Of a DNA stretch of 64,000 nt, positions 53,251 through 62,442 are shown piece by piece; the first letter of the stretch is position 1, and the number at the start of each line of letters is the position of its first letter. The position numbers and the translations under genes are program-made. The notes beneath the pieces are model-generated. The model did not search any database and was not told the origin of the DNA. It saw only the letters and a list, made by a program, of their open reading frames with translations. The DNA is taken from NCBI RefSeq assembly GCF_918698115.1, contig NZ_CAKKLV010000003.1, forward strand, positions 310,001 to 374,000. The letters are read 5' to 3'. This stretch comes from Peribacillus sp. Bi96 (lineage in GTDB: Bacteria; Bacillota; Bacilli; Bacillales; DSM-1321).

Positions 53251-53379
53251 ATGAAAAATACAAAAATGGAAGTAGAGATTATGGCAGTTGTAAATGGTCA
53301 TGCGAATGGAGGTCGAAGCGTTTATTTAAGTGAAGATCTAGATCTAGATCAGTATGCATCATTCTTTAATCTTGAATAG
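53251..53379 (+). CDS. possible small ORF (42 aa)
   Basis: An ATG-initiated frame encodes MEVEIMAVVNGHANGGRS followed by an acidic VYLSEDLDLDQYASFF segment. It looks protein-like but has a poor ribosome binding site, so it may be a fragment of a lost gene. Confidence 0.3.
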   Translation: MKNTKMEVEIMAVVNGHANGGRSVYLSEDLDLDQYASFFNLE

Positions 53380-53453
53380 TTTTCATCACCCTTCTCCTCC
53401 ATAGGTAATACCTTTTTCTTTATCTACTTATTTCCATGTAAAAAAACCTGACC

Positions 53454-53774
53454 TTAATGTCCAGAAGTCATTTTAATGCCTACAGCCCCTGCAATAATAC
53501 ACATCATAAATAGGGTTAATCTTAAACTTCTAGGTTCATTAAAGAAGATCATTCCTGCTAAAACACTTCCAACAGAGCCAATACTGGTCCATATTGCATA
53601 TGCAGTCCCCACTGGAATTGAAGTTAATGACAAAGATAGAAAATAAAAGCTTAAACTCCCCAAAAAAAGACAAGCTACAGAGGGAAGCAATTTTTTAAAC
53701 CCGTTTGCACGTTTCAGGCTTATAACACTACCAATCTCGGCAAATCCGGCAATAAGAAGAAAAAACCAAGCCAT
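53454..53774 (-). CDS. SMR-family efflux protein, subunit 2
   Basis: The ATG at 53774 follows AGGGGGTGA. The 106-residue protein has four helices, Glu13 in FAEIGSVISLK (the proton- and drug-binding glutamate of SMR proteins) and the G-T-A-Y-A-I-W-T segment of helix 3. It is preceded 40 bases upstream by a second SMR gene, so the two probably form a heterodimer, like EbrAB or YkkCD. Confidence 0.9.
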   Translation of the reverse strand: MAWFFLLIAGFAEIGSVISLKRANGFKKLLPSVACLFLGSLSFYFLSLSLTSIPVGTAYAIWTSIGSVGSVLAGMIFFNEPRSLRLTLFMMCIIAGAVGIKMTSGH

Positions 53775-53814
53775 TGAATCACCCCCTAACCTTAAATAAA
53801 TCATTTCATTTCCT

Positions 53815-54144
53815 TTAATGTTTTGGTTGTGCTGGGTTGATTTTTATTCCAATTATCCCTAATATCATTAAAGCCATAAAAAATACTTTCAGTGGATTAA
53901 TGGTCTCTCCCAAAAAAAGCATCCCAATTACTACCGTTCCCACCGTTCCCAATCCAGTAAAAATGGAGTAACCAGTTCCTAAGGGAATTGAATGTAAAGC
54001 TTTTGAAAGTAAAAAGAAACTAAAGATTATAATAACTACCGTTACTATACTAGGTATAATTTTGGTGAATCCGTGTGAATATTTAAGACCGATTACCCAG
54101 ACGATTTCCAAAAGCCCCGCCATTATGATATATATCCATGCCAT
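53815..54144 (-). CDS. SMR-family efflux protein, subunit 1 (Gdx/YkkD-like)
   Basis: The 109-residue protein has four helices with Glu13 in LLEIVWVIGLK and the helix 3 segment GTGYSIFTGLGTVG. The W-x-x-G-L-K motif after the glutamate is seen in SugE/Gdx-type guanidinium exporters. AAGGAGAG precedes the ATG. No guanidine riboswitch fits in the 29 bases to the HAD gene upstream, so the pair is probably expressed with that gene. Substrate may be guanidinium or quaternary cations. Confidence 0.9.
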   Translation of the reverse strand: MAWIYIIMAGLLEIVWVIGLKYSHGFTKIIPSIVTVVIIIFSFFLLSKALHSIPLGTGYSIFTGLGTVGTVVIGMLFLGETINPLKVFFMALMILGIIGIKINPAQPKH

Positions 54145-54173
54145 TTTATCGCTCTCTCCTTCGGCGTTGACAC

Positions 54174-55046
54174 TTATTTTTGAACCACGAAGGTATCCAT
54201 ATATCGATAAATCGCATAAGCTACCCCATTCTCATCATTTTTAAGGGTTGTCGTTGTACAAACAGCTTTTATGACATCTTTCGCATTTCCCATCGCTACG
54301 CTGTATCCAACTTTCTGGAACATGGATAAATCATTGTTGCTGTCCCCGATTGCCATAGCCTGATCTAGGGAGCCATTCAGCAAGGAAGCCAATTTTTCAA
54401 GGGCCATTCCTTTTGAAGCTCTTTTACTAGTCATTTCAATGTTGTGATCAGCAGATGAAACAACCATCAACTCATCAAACTGTTTGAATTGGTTCCATGC
54501 TTCCTCTAATTTCTTTTTATCAAAAGAACATGCTAATATGTTATAGAATTCTTCCTCCTGTTTTAAGATATCATGATAGTTTTCAACTAAAACATATCCA
54601 AACTGGTCAAATTGCCTTTCCGCTACTTCAACTAATTCTTTCATATCTGTATTCAAATCGGCGCTTTTCAAACTTTTAATCTCATTATGGAAATGCTCTC
54701 TTCCCTTTTTAAGAGTATAAATGGCTTTATCAGTAAACACTTCGTAATAATAATTCCGTTCATCTAACCATTGGAGAATAGCTTCGACACGATCTTTAGT
54801 TATCGTAATAGAAGAAATGCACTTTCCACTTTTGGAATGAATAGTTGCGCCATTTGTCCCGATTACAAATGGGGAAATCCCGGCTTTTTCACAAATTGTT
54901 TGAACGTCAAAATAAGCCCGTCCTGTTGAAATAACTACTTCAAAGCCTCTATCTTGGGCATATTGAATCGCCTTTATATTTTCTTCACTAATTTCATTCT
55001 GGTCGTTTAATAATGTTCCGTCTAAATCTATCGCAATGAAACTCAT
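54174..55046 (-). CDS. Cof-type HAD phosphatase
   Basis: The 290-residue protein begins MSFIAIDLDGTLLND, the HAD nucleophile motif (Asp7 and Asp9), with motif II STGRAYFD, a type IIB cap (about 85-195) and motif III/IV MAIGDSNNDLSMF. Cof proteins dephosphorylate sugar phosphates and pyridoxal or flavin precursors. The gene precedes the SMR pair. Substrate not predictable. Confidence 0.92.
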   Translation of the reverse strand: MSFIAIDLDGTLLNDQNEISEENIKAIQYAQDRGFEVVISTGRAYFDVQTICEKAGISPFVIGTNGATIHSKSGKCISSITITKDRVEAILQWLDERNYYYEVFTDKAIYTLKKGREHFHNEIKSLKSADLNTDMKELVEVAERQFDQFGYVLVENYHDILKQEEEFYNILACSFDKKKLEEAWNQFKQFDELMVVSSADHNIEMTSKRASKGMALEKLASLLNGSLDQAMAIGDSNNDLSMFQKVGYSVAMGNAKDVIKAVCTTTTLKNDENGVAYAIYRYMDTFVVQK

Positions 55047-55125
55047 GCTATATAGCCCCTTTTCTCATTCTATCTATTAAATTCTCTTTCTAGCTTTTAT
55101 ACCTGCTATCAATAAAAATCCAATC

Positions 55126-55147
55126 AAAAAGAGAGAGAACTCCCTCA
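55126..55147 (-). terminator. short terminator after the DeoR gene
   Basis: Minus strand GAGGGAG-TT-CTCTCTC followed by TTTTT, 31 bases beyond the DeoR stop. Confidence 0.6.
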
Positions 55148-55177
55148 TCCAGCTCGATATGTCCTTTTATGGATTGA

Positions 55178-55960
55178 CTATGCTTGAATCCAATTGATCT
55201 CCTCTAATTTCGAATGATTTCTCCATTCCTCTGGAAATGGTTGCTCGCAGACAATCACATCGACTTTTTCTAGAGGACAAACTTTACTAAATGTGTCGAC
55301 ACCAATTTTAGAGTAATCCGTTAGCAATATAACTTGCTTTGATACCTCGACCATCTTGCGTGAAACTAATGTTTCATGTAAATGATAATTACTAACCCCA
55401 CTTTGAATAGAAACACCACCAGCTGAAATGAACGCTTTATCAATATTAAATTGATTTAACATTTGTTCAGTGAGACCGCCGCTTATAGATTGATGCTTTG
55501 GATCAATTTGTCCTCCTAGTAATAGAATTTGTCCTGTAAACTTATTTTCATTGAGCAATTCGGTTAACACAGACGACACAGGAAGAGAATTGGTTAAAAT
55601 CGTAATGTCTATTTTATTTTCGATACACTGCGCAAATTCAAGCATGGTTGTCCCTACATCAATGGCAATCACATCTCCGTTAGAAATGAGTTCTACTGCT
55701 TTTTTCCCAACCTTAATTTTCGCTTCTTGATTCACCGTTGTACGCTGTGTAAATGGAGGCTCCTCAAATTCAAAGACTGTTTTAATCGCTCCACCGTAAA
55801 CCCTCTTTAAAAGTCCTTTTTCTTCTAATATCATCAAATCGCGTCGAATCGTTTCCTCTGAAACATTAAATTGATTAACTAATTCCATTACTTTTACTTT
55901 TCCCATTTTGTTAAGTTCTTTTAAAATTTCATTCTTTCTTTCTTCTGGCAAAACAGACAT
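55178..55960 (-). CDS. DeoR-family transcriptional regulator
   Basis: The 260-residue protein has a DeoR winged helix (about 5-58, FNVSEETIRRDLMILEEKG) and a C-terminal ribose-5-phosphate-isomerase-like sensor domain (about 75-235) with IDVGTTM and LTNSLPV. It is the last gene of the ABC transporter operon and likely represses it in the absence of a phosphorylated sugar or other phosphate ester. Repeats at 60811-60840 are candidate operators. Confidence 0.92.
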   Translation of the reverse strand: MSVLPEERKNEILKELNKMGKVKVMELVNQFNVSEETIRRDLMILEEKGLLKRVYGGAIKTVFEFEEPPFTQRTTVNQEAKIKVGKKAVELISNGDVIAIDVGTTMLEFAQCIENKIDITILTNSLPVSSVLTELLNENKFTGQILLLGGQIDPKHQSISGGLTEQMLNQFNIDKAFISAGGVSIQSGVSNYHLHETLVSRKMVEVSKQVILLTDYSKIGVDTFSKVCPLEKVDVIVCEQPFPEEWRNHSKLEEINWIQA

Positions 55961-55987
55961 ATTTCTTCCCCCGTGATCATTAATAAT

Positions 55988-57001
55988 TTATAAAATAATG
56001 CATTCTTTCTTCGGTACAAGAATTTGAACACGTGCTCCTTGCTCAAACATTTCCCCTCGGTGGTGAAGATAATCTACAAGGAAAGCGGACTCCTCTGTTT
56101 CTACTTCATATCTTAAAACATTCCCTGTCATAGAAACATCTTTAATAAACCCTTTAATTCCCCAGTTCTCTTGTATATCCAAGCTATCCTCACCAACAGA
56201 AACTAATTGTAAAACTTCAGGACGAATGGCGACTTCATTCCCTTTTAATTCTGTGCTGCGAACAAGTTTATGGAAAACTTCCATATTACAAACATTATAA
56301 TTTCCGATAAATTTTGCAACAAATGTATTGACTGGAGAAGTATAAATTTCTGATGGAGAACCGGATTGTACAACTTTTCCTTTATTCATGACAAAAATTC
56401 GATCAGACATCGTCATTGCTTCTTCCTGATCATGAGTAACAAAAATTGTTGTAATATCTAATTCTTTCTGTATTCTCTTTAATTCTTTTTGCAAACTTTT
56501 TCTAATTTTAGCATCCAATGCGCTTAACGGCTCATCCAAAAGCAGTACTTTTGGCTCCATGACAAGCGCACGGGCAAGAGCAACCCTCTGCTGTTGTCCA
56601 CCAGATAACTGATGAGGAAACGACTCTTCTTTTCCTATTAAATCAACCATATCAATCATATTTTTTACTTTTGATTTAACATTTTTCACCTTCTTCATTT
56701 TAAGGCCGTACGCGATATTGTCAAAAACGGTCATATTCGGGAAAAGTGCATAAGACTGAAATACCATACCGACTTCACGCTGACGCGGTGATAAATTAGT
56801 AATATCATGTCCATCAATTAAGATTCTTCCTACATCAACACCTTCAAGCCCCGCAATGGAACGTAATAATGTACTTTTCCCGCATCCGCTTTGCCCAAGA
56901 AGTGTAGCAAATTCTCCTTTTTTTAATGTTAAAGAAATGTCATTTAGAACGACTTGATTTTCATACCCCTTGGTCACTTGATTGATGGTTACATAACTCA
57001 T
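55988..57001 (-). CDS. ABC transporter ATP-binding protein (PotA/PhnT-like)
   Basis: The 337-residue ATPase has Walker A GQSGCGKST (about 37), the signature LSGGQQQR (about 134), Walker B VLLLDEPLSALD and a C-terminal TOBE regulatory domain (about 240-335). It overlaps the permease gene by one base. The type fits the polyamine/iron/2-aminoethylphosphonate importers. Confidence 0.94.
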   Translation of the reverse strand: MSYVTINQVTKGYENQVVLNDISLTLKKGEFATLLGQSGCGKSTLLRSIAGLEGVDVGRILIDGHDITNLSPRQREVGMVFQSYALFPNMTVFDNIAYGLKMKKVKNVKSKVKNMIDMVDLIGKEESFPHQLSGGQQQRVALARALVMEPKVLLLDEPLSALDAKIRKSLQKELKRIQKELDITTIFVTHDQEEAMTMSDRIFVMNKGKVVQSGSPSEIYTSPVNTFVAKFIGNYNVCNMEVFHKLVRSTELKGNEVAIRPEVLQLVSVGEDSLDIQENWGIKGFIKDVSMTGNVLRYEVETEESAFLVDYLHHRGEMFEQGARVQILVPKKECIIL

Positions 57002-57873
57002 TACTTTTCACCTTCTATAGCAGTATTTTTATTACAGTATTTTTTTTTAAAAAATGAAAGAATTCGCTTCTTATTTGACCCGACAGGATTTTTTTCGTTT
57101 CTAAACGTAAGTTTTAATACAATCCCCGTTAAAAGTAAAATCATTGAATAATAGGTAATAACAATTGCACTTGTTAAGTGACCACTACTGTTTAGTTTGT
57201 CGGCAAGATAAATTTGAATGGTTTCAAATCGGCCCCCGACAAGCAAATTAGCAAAAGCAAACTCACTAAATAAAAGAGCGACTGATAATAAGGTAGACAC
57301 TAAAATACCAGATATAATATTTGGAAACACCACTGTGCGAAACGACTGGAATTTTGTAGCACCGAGTAATTCAGCTGCATCAACAAGCTGCACAGCATTA
57401 ATCGTACGAAGACTGCTACGAATACCTTGATACATAAATGGCAGAATCGTTATGAAATAGGCACCGATTAAAATCCAAGGTGTTCCGGCAATTTGAATCG
57501 GTCCATCTGAATATACCTTGATTAATCCTACAGCTCCAACAATGGGAGGAATTCCATAAGGAAGCATAGCTGCTGCTTGAAGTAATCCTTCCCATTTACT
57601 GAAATATACCGTGATGATAAAGATAGTCGGAAGCATAATAACAACACTAAGACCTACAGACATGACAATTAAAAACAGCGTTCGTCGAAAAGCATCATAA
57701 AACCGTTCATCTTGAAATAATTCAATATACCAATCCATTGTATAACTCTCAGGTAAAATGGTATGATCCCATTTACCGGCAATCGAGAATAAAAATGTTC
57801 CTACAAGCGGAATTAATAAATACATAACTAGTAACCCAACAATCACTTTATGAAAAGTCAATGAAGATTTCAT
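57001..57873 (-). CDS. ABC transporter permease
   Basis: The 290-residue protein has six membrane helices and the permease EAA-like loop DAAELLGATKFQSFRTVVFPNI (about 165-186), which couples to the ATPase. The N-terminal half carries a large outer loop near residues 40-60. It overlaps the neighbouring permease gene by 4 bases. Confidence 0.92.
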   Translation of the reverse strand: MKSSLTFHKVIVGLLVMYLLIPLVGTFLFSIAGKWDHTILPESYTMDWYIELFQDERFYDAFRRTLFLIVMSVGLSVVIMLPTIFIITVYFSKWEGLLQAAAMLPYGIPPIVGAVGLIKVYSDGPIQIAGTPWILIGAYFITILPFMYQGIRSSLRTINAVQLVDAAELLGATKFQSFRTVVFPNIISGILVSTLLSVALLFSEFAFANLLVGGRFETIQIYLADKLNSSGHLTSAIVITYYSMILLLTGIVLKLTFRNEKNPVGSNKKRILSFFKKKYCNKNTAIEGEK

Positions 57874-58808
57874 CGTAAATCCCTCCTTATGCGGCGCATC
57901 ATTCGTTCATTGAACCACATCGCCCCTATCATTGTCGCTGCTAGAAGAACTCCCATCGCACTACCTAGCTGCGGCTTTAATGCAACGTCACTAGCAACTA
58001 GAGAGGCAATTTGCAATGACAATAAGTTATAGTTGCTGCCTACTAATGCATAGGCTGTAGCGTAAGCTCCCATCGAATTAGCAAACAAAATACTGAATGT
58101 ACCTACAATACTAGGTAAAAGAACTGGAATCCCAATGTGAAGCCAAAATGATAATGTTGACCCTCCTAATAATGAAGAAGCTTCTTTCCATTGTTTCTTA
58201 ATTCCTTGATAAGACGGGTAGATGAGCATAATAGCAAGCGGAATTTGAAAATATATATAAACAAGAATGAGGCCTGTCCATGAATATAAATTAAAATCCG
58301 CAAACACATCCCCACCAATCTTTGAAAAAAGCAACGTAAACAACCCATTGTTTCCAAGTAAAATAATAAATGAAAATGAAAGGGGAATCCCCTCAAAGTT
58401 CGACGTCATATTGGCAATCATCAGTAAGCGATTTTGTATTTTTTGTGAGAACTTTGTAATCGAATAGGCTGCAATGACTGCTATAATCACAGAAGTTACA
58501 GCAGAAAACAAAGAAATGACAAGGCTATTTTGAATGGCTTGTAAGTAAAATTCACTTTTAAATATGGTGATATATTGATCAATCGCAACTTGAATTCCAT
58601 CGTCTGCATAAAAACTATTTTTAATCATTGCCACTAATGGGCCTATTTCAAATCCAATCACAAACATAATAAATGGCAGTAAAAGAGCTAATAAGTAAAT
58701 TTTTTGTTTTTTTATTTTTCGCAAGACTTCTCGCTCCTCTTTGTTCTTTAACAATTTAGGAATTGGTTTAACAGTACGTTCGTTAAACCAATTCCCGTCA
58801 ACTTTCAT
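57870..58808 (-). CDS. ABC transporter permease
   Basis: The 312-residue protein has six membrane helices and the EAA-type loop KEASSLLGGSTLSFWLHI (about 205-222). It begins with a longer basic cytoplasmic N-terminus than its partner. Both permeases belong to the same importer as the PotA-like ATPase, and the solute-binding protein gene lies two genes upstream. Confidence 0.92.
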   Translation of the reverse strand: MKVDGNWFNERTVKPIPKLLKNKEEREVLRKIKKQKIYLLALLLPFIMFVIGFEIGPLVAMIKNSFYADDGIQVAIDQYITIFKSEFYLQAIQNSLVISLFSAVTSVIIAVIAAYSITKFSQKIQNRLLMIANMTSNFEGIPLSFSFIILLGNNGLFTLLFSKIGGDVFADFNLYSWTGLILVYIYFQIPLAIMLIYPSYQGIKKQWKEASSLLGGSTLSFWLHIGIPVLLPSIVGTFSILFANSMGAYATAYALVGSNYNLLSLQIASLVASDVALKPQLGSAMGVLLAATMIGAMWFNERMMRRIRRDLR

Positions 58809-58840
58809 TCTTCATTTTAAAGTTGAATAGTGTATCTTTA

Positions 58841-59674
58841 TTAAAGGGTATTTTTTCCTTTCAGACCTGGAAATTGATATGAAATCATTTTATTGGACGG
58901 CTCAATATTTAAAAGTTCACAAACGAGCGGTGCAAAAGCTAATTGCGGAACTACTTCACTGTAAACACCAGGCTCCACTTTTGGACTCATGATAAAGAGC
59001 GGTACATCACGCTCACCATCAGTTATGCCGCCATGGTTGCCATATTCACTCATGCCATGATCAGATGTAATTAAAATGTGGTAACCTTCTTTGATCCAAA
59101 TTGGCAAAAGTTGTGCCAACAAGCTTCCCATTTTTAAGATTTGTTCACGATATTCTTTCGATTCCGAACCGAAAATTTCTCCTTTTACATCTACACCGAG
59201 CGGATGAATATATAAAAAGTGTGGGGCATACTTTCTGCGCAAAGCTTCTGCATCCATTAACACATGACTGTCTGGATAGTCATCATCCCAATAAAATTTT
59301 CCATATTGAATCGGCTTAGACTCATCCTCTTGCTCACGATCTTCAATAAAATGGAATGGCGCGCGATTATAAAGTTCGCTTACCCAGTAATAAGATACCG
59401 TTCCGTTTCTTAAGCCGTTTTCTTTCGTAAGATGAAAGAGACTTTTCTCAGTAGATAAGCGAACGGCTTGATTGGACGTAATTCCGTTCACTGATGCCGG
59501 TGTACCCGTTAGTAACACTTCATATAATGGACGGGAAAGACTTGGGAGTTCCGACTTTACTTTGTAAAGTGCTGCCTGATTTGTTTCAACTAGATGTTGA
59601 ATAAATCCAAGAGCCTCACATGCTTTATCATATCTCATACCATCAACAATAATTGCTATTACTTTATTTGACAT
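58841..59674 (-). CDS. alkaline-phosphatase-superfamily hydrolase
   Basis: The 277-residue protein begins IAIIVDGMRYD (metal Asp11) and continues with SLSRPLYEVLLTG (nucleophile region), TSDHGMSEYGNHGG and the DVPLF segment, matching the compact phosphodiesterase/phosphonoacetate-hydrolase group. No signal peptide is seen, so it is cytoplasmic. It overlaps the solute-binding protein gene by 11 bases, meaning that the imported compound is probably a phosphate ester or phosphonate cleaved here. An exact substrate is not shown. Confidence 0.85.
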   Translation of the reverse strand: MSNKVIAIIVDGMRYDKACEALGFIQHLVETNQAALYKVKSELPSLSRPLYEVLLTGTPASVNGITSNQAVRLSTEKSLFHLTKENGLRNGTVSYYWVSELYNRAPFHFIEDREQEDESKPIQYGKFYWDDDYPDSHVLMDAEALRRKYAPHFLYIHPLGVDVKGEIFGSESKEYREQILKMGSLLAQLLPIWIKEGYHILITSDHGMSEYGNHGGITDGERDVPLFIMSPKVEPGVYSEVVPQLAFAPLVCELLNIEPSNKMISYQFPGLKGKNTL

Positions 59675-60776
59675 GGACTAACACCTCTTCTTGCCAAAGC
59701 TGTGGTAATTTCTTAGCCGTTTCTTCCCAAGCTTTGTAATCTTCAATTGGTTTTGCATTTGTGTACTGTTCTTCTGGAACCATTTTTTCAGCTACTTCTT
59801 TCGGTAGTTCTACATCGCGAATTGGACGGGCAAATCCTTTAGCTAAGTTAATTTGTCCTTCATCGCTTAAGATATATTCTCTAGTTGCCATCGCAGCATG
59901 CGGATGCTTTGCATTTTTGTTAATAATAGTTGCGTAGCCGCTTACTACTGAACCTTCACGTGGAATGGCGACGTCAAATTGATCGCGGTTAATTTGGTCA
60001 GCGTAACCAAGAGCATTGAAATCCCAAACAAGGGCAACTTCCACTTCCCCTTTTTCGATGTTTGCCGGCTTGGCATCAGTTAAGCTGAGGCGGCCTTGCT
60101 TGGCAAGCTTAGCAAAATAGTCAATTCCTGGTTGGAGATTTGTTTCATCACCACCGTAAGCCTTTGCGGCAGCAAGAACGGCCATTTGGTTCTGTGTACC
60201 ACGCTGAACATCTCCAACTGTTACTTTATAATCTCCTTTTAATATGTCATCCCATGATTTTGGCGGGTTATCTACTAATTCTTTATTAGTTAAGAATGCA
60301 ATCGTTCCTTGGTATCCAACAACCCAATCTCCATTGTCATCTTTTGCCCAGTCAGGTACCTCGTCCCAATAGGAAGTTTTATATGGCATCGTTAATTCTT
60401 TTTGTTCCGCGATGGGCCCAAAGGAAACACCTACATCGCCGATATCAGCTGTTGCATTCTTTCCTTCAGATTCCATTTTGGCAATCTCTTCGGCACTGGA
60501 TAAATCTGTATCATTGTGTTCCAATGTATATTTTTTCATCACTTCATTCCACGTTTCTCCCCAGTTAGCCCATGAATCTGGCATACCCACACTATTAATT
60601 GTCCCCTCTTCTTTTGCCTTTGTTTCAATTTCTTTCAGGGTTAACGAACTTGGATCCTTAACAACTGGAGCAGCCTCCTCTTTAGTAGATCCACAAGCAG
60701 CTAATCCTAGTACACTCACTCCTAACATCACAGCTTGAATAGACTTGTAACAATTCTTCTTGAATGTGTAATTCAT
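59664..60776 (-). CDS. ABC transporter solute-binding lipoprotein (family 1)
   Basis: The ATG at 60776 follows GGAGGCAC. The 370-residue protein has a lipobox LAAC (Cys28) and a family 1 binding-protein fold resembling polyamine-, iron- and 2-aminoethylphosphonate-binding proteins. Segments such as GYQGTIAFLTNKELV and ALVWDFNALGY are in the hinge and ligand region. It is the first gene of the importer operon and is preceded by tandem 10-bp repeats. Confidence 0.9.
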   Translation of the reverse strand: MNYTFKKNCYKSIQAVMLGVSVLGLAACGSTKEEAAPVVKDPSSLTLKEIETKAKEEGTINSVGMPDSWANWGETWNEVMKKYTLEHNDTDLSSAEEIAKMESEGKNATADIGDVGVSFGPIAEQKELTMPYKTSYWDEVPDWAKDDNGDWVVGYQGTIAFLTNKELVDNPPKSWDDILKGDYKVTVGDVQRGTQNQMAVLAAAKAYGGDETNLQPGIDYFAKLAKQGRLSLTDAKPANIEKGEVEVALVWDFNALGYADQINRDQFDVAIPREGSVVSGYATIINKNAKHPHAAMATREYILSDEGQINLAKGFARPIRDVELPKEVAEKMVPEEQYTNAKPIEDYKAWEETAKKLPQLWQEEVLVHVK

Positions 60777-60810
60777 AAAAAGTGCCTCCATTTAATGTGG
60801 AATTTTTAAT

Positions 60811-60840
60811 GTTTATTACGGTTTATTACGGTTTAATCAT
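60811..60840 (-). promoter_or_regulatory. tandem 10-bp repeats, candidate DeoR operator
   Basis: GTTTATTACG is repeated exactly twice and followed by the partial copy GTTTAATCAT, 35-65 bases upstream of the solute-binding protein start. DeoR-type repressors bind such short direct repeats. Confidence 0.5.
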
Positions 60841-60894
60841 AATCAATCAATATAATCCCCACATTAATCCAATGTTAAGATTTTGTAAATCAGG

Positions 60895-61412
60895 TCTTTA
60901 TTTGTCCAATTCATAAGCTTTTATTTTCATACAATTGAAAAGGATAGCTAATGGTTTCGCGGGATTTGGTAGGTTTACATTTTGCATCGCATCGATGGCA
61001 AGCTCCTTAGCTTGTTTTTTATTCAATGAGGTATGAGACCTAATCGATTAAACAAATTGATTGCCAATTGTAAAAACAGGCGTAAATGCATTCATCGGAT
61101 TTTGCATAATAAAGGCGATGTCCTTGCCTAGAATTTCACGCATTTATCATCTAAGCCATTCAATTCACGTCCATGTATGGTAAATGCGGCCTTCTATTGT
61201 CGATGTTTTCCGGTCAAGTAGCTGAAAATGGACATACTTGTAACGGTTTTACCACTACCACTTTCCCCAACAAGACCCAGTCCCTTCCCTTGTTTAAGTT
61301 CAAAATTAATATCCTGAACAAGGGGGGACCTAAAGTTACCTGAATGGTAGCTGGCATACGAAATGTAGCCTCGTCCCAGTTAACCCCAAAAGTTAGACAC
61401 TTCATTTCAATA
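60895..61412 (-). pseudogene. decayed oligopeptide ABC transporter ATPase (DppD/OppD type)
   Basis: Frames shift several times. Near 61260 the minus strand reads LGLVGESGSGKTVTS (Walker A), and near 61090-61135 IAFIMQNPMNAFTP (Q-loop). After stops, short segments such as NKKQAKELAIDAM remain near 60990. Walker B and signature motifs are gone. It is clearly non-functional. Confidence 0.8.
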
Positions 61413-61544
61413 AGCAGCCTTGAGGGCATGAACCTGGTAATCTACCGGGTCATGCCTTTTAATTTCCTCAGATACCCAACCCCACCATTTTCCGAAAAAT
61501 GGTATATTATAGTTTATGACATCAATGGAGGAAGACAGGGAGTG

Positions 61545-62343
61545 ATGAAGTATCCGTAATAGATGGATCATTTCAACAATTGTTGGATTATTGCTTATTT
61601 TTTTAAGTGTAATTGCCTTCAATTATTTCGAGAGCGATAAAACTGAAAAAGGGGAAAATGTGGAAGACAAGGAGCCCAAAATTCCTGAGGTGCAGGAATA
61701 TGGAGGTACCCATCTTGAAAGAGTCGGCGATAAGGTTCGCCAAAAAAATTGGGGAACATTCACATTACTTGAAACGAAGTCTATTAATGAGTCATTTGAA
61801 TTGGCACCCATGGTCATTACAATCAAGGATATCCGCCGGATTCGATTATCTTCACTCACAGATGAAGTAAAGGAGGAGCTCAAGCCCTATACGGGATTGA
61901 GTTTTGATGAGGCCTATTCGATATATTATAAAGAGAATTTATCCATGGAGGAAATCGATCAAAAGGCTGCGTTTTCTCAAACGGATATTGATGAAGCGGT
62001 TACTTATCTAGAGATAACTTATTCTATTGAAAATAAAGATTCGAAGGAACTTCAGTTCTTCAGCATGGAAAATGTTACTTTCAATAATGACCTTACATAT
62101 GATGTGCCATCTAAAAATTTCATCCTTTCCGGAGATACGTTTATGGGGACAAAAAAAGTAAGTCGATCAGATTACCAACCAGGAGAAACACGAGAAGGCA
62201 CAATTGGATTATTAGTTGATTCAGAAGAAAACATCGAGGAGCTCGATTCCTTTGCATTCACTACCGATGATATAGCGGATGGTGAGACACATGAATTATT
62301 GGTGGATGGCACTTCATTTGAAATTCCCCTAAAAGAAAAGTAG
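61545..62343 (+). CDS. anchored extracellular protein of unknown function, 5' frameshift likely
   Basis: The main frame (from about 61560) encodes a hydrophobic N-terminal helix (ISTIVGLLLIFLSVIAF) and then about 230 residues that look extracellular: acidic, no cysteines, with beta-rich segments such as LEITYSIENKDSKELQF. This resembles DUF4352-type immunoglobulin-like proteins. A properly spaced GGGAG-ATG at 61545 begins in another frame and stops after four codons; removing one base near 61550 would join it to the main frame as MKIRNRWIIST. The window therefore shows either a frameshifted gene or a start at a non-standard codon such as the TTG at 61591. Confidence 0.65.
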
Positions 62344-62361
62344 TTTTAACGAGTATGATAG

Positions 62362-62413
62362 AAAACCCTAAATAAGGGGAACCTCGAAAAAAGGTTTCAC
62401 TTATTTAGGGTTT
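62362..62413. terminator. bidirectional terminator between convergent genes
   Basis: AAACCCTAAATAAG and CTTATTTAGGGTTT enclose an inner AACCT/AGGTT hairpin. It serves both the plus-strand gene ending at 62343 and the acyl-CoA ligase gene ending at 62443. Confidence 0.85.
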
Positions 62414-62442
62414 CATATGAGCTCCCTTAGTATAACTGATAC

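Noticed and set aside
53815..54174. Guanidine riboswitch ahead of the SMR pair
   Set aside because: Only 29 bases separate the SMR gene from the upstream HAD gene, too short for the riboswitch.
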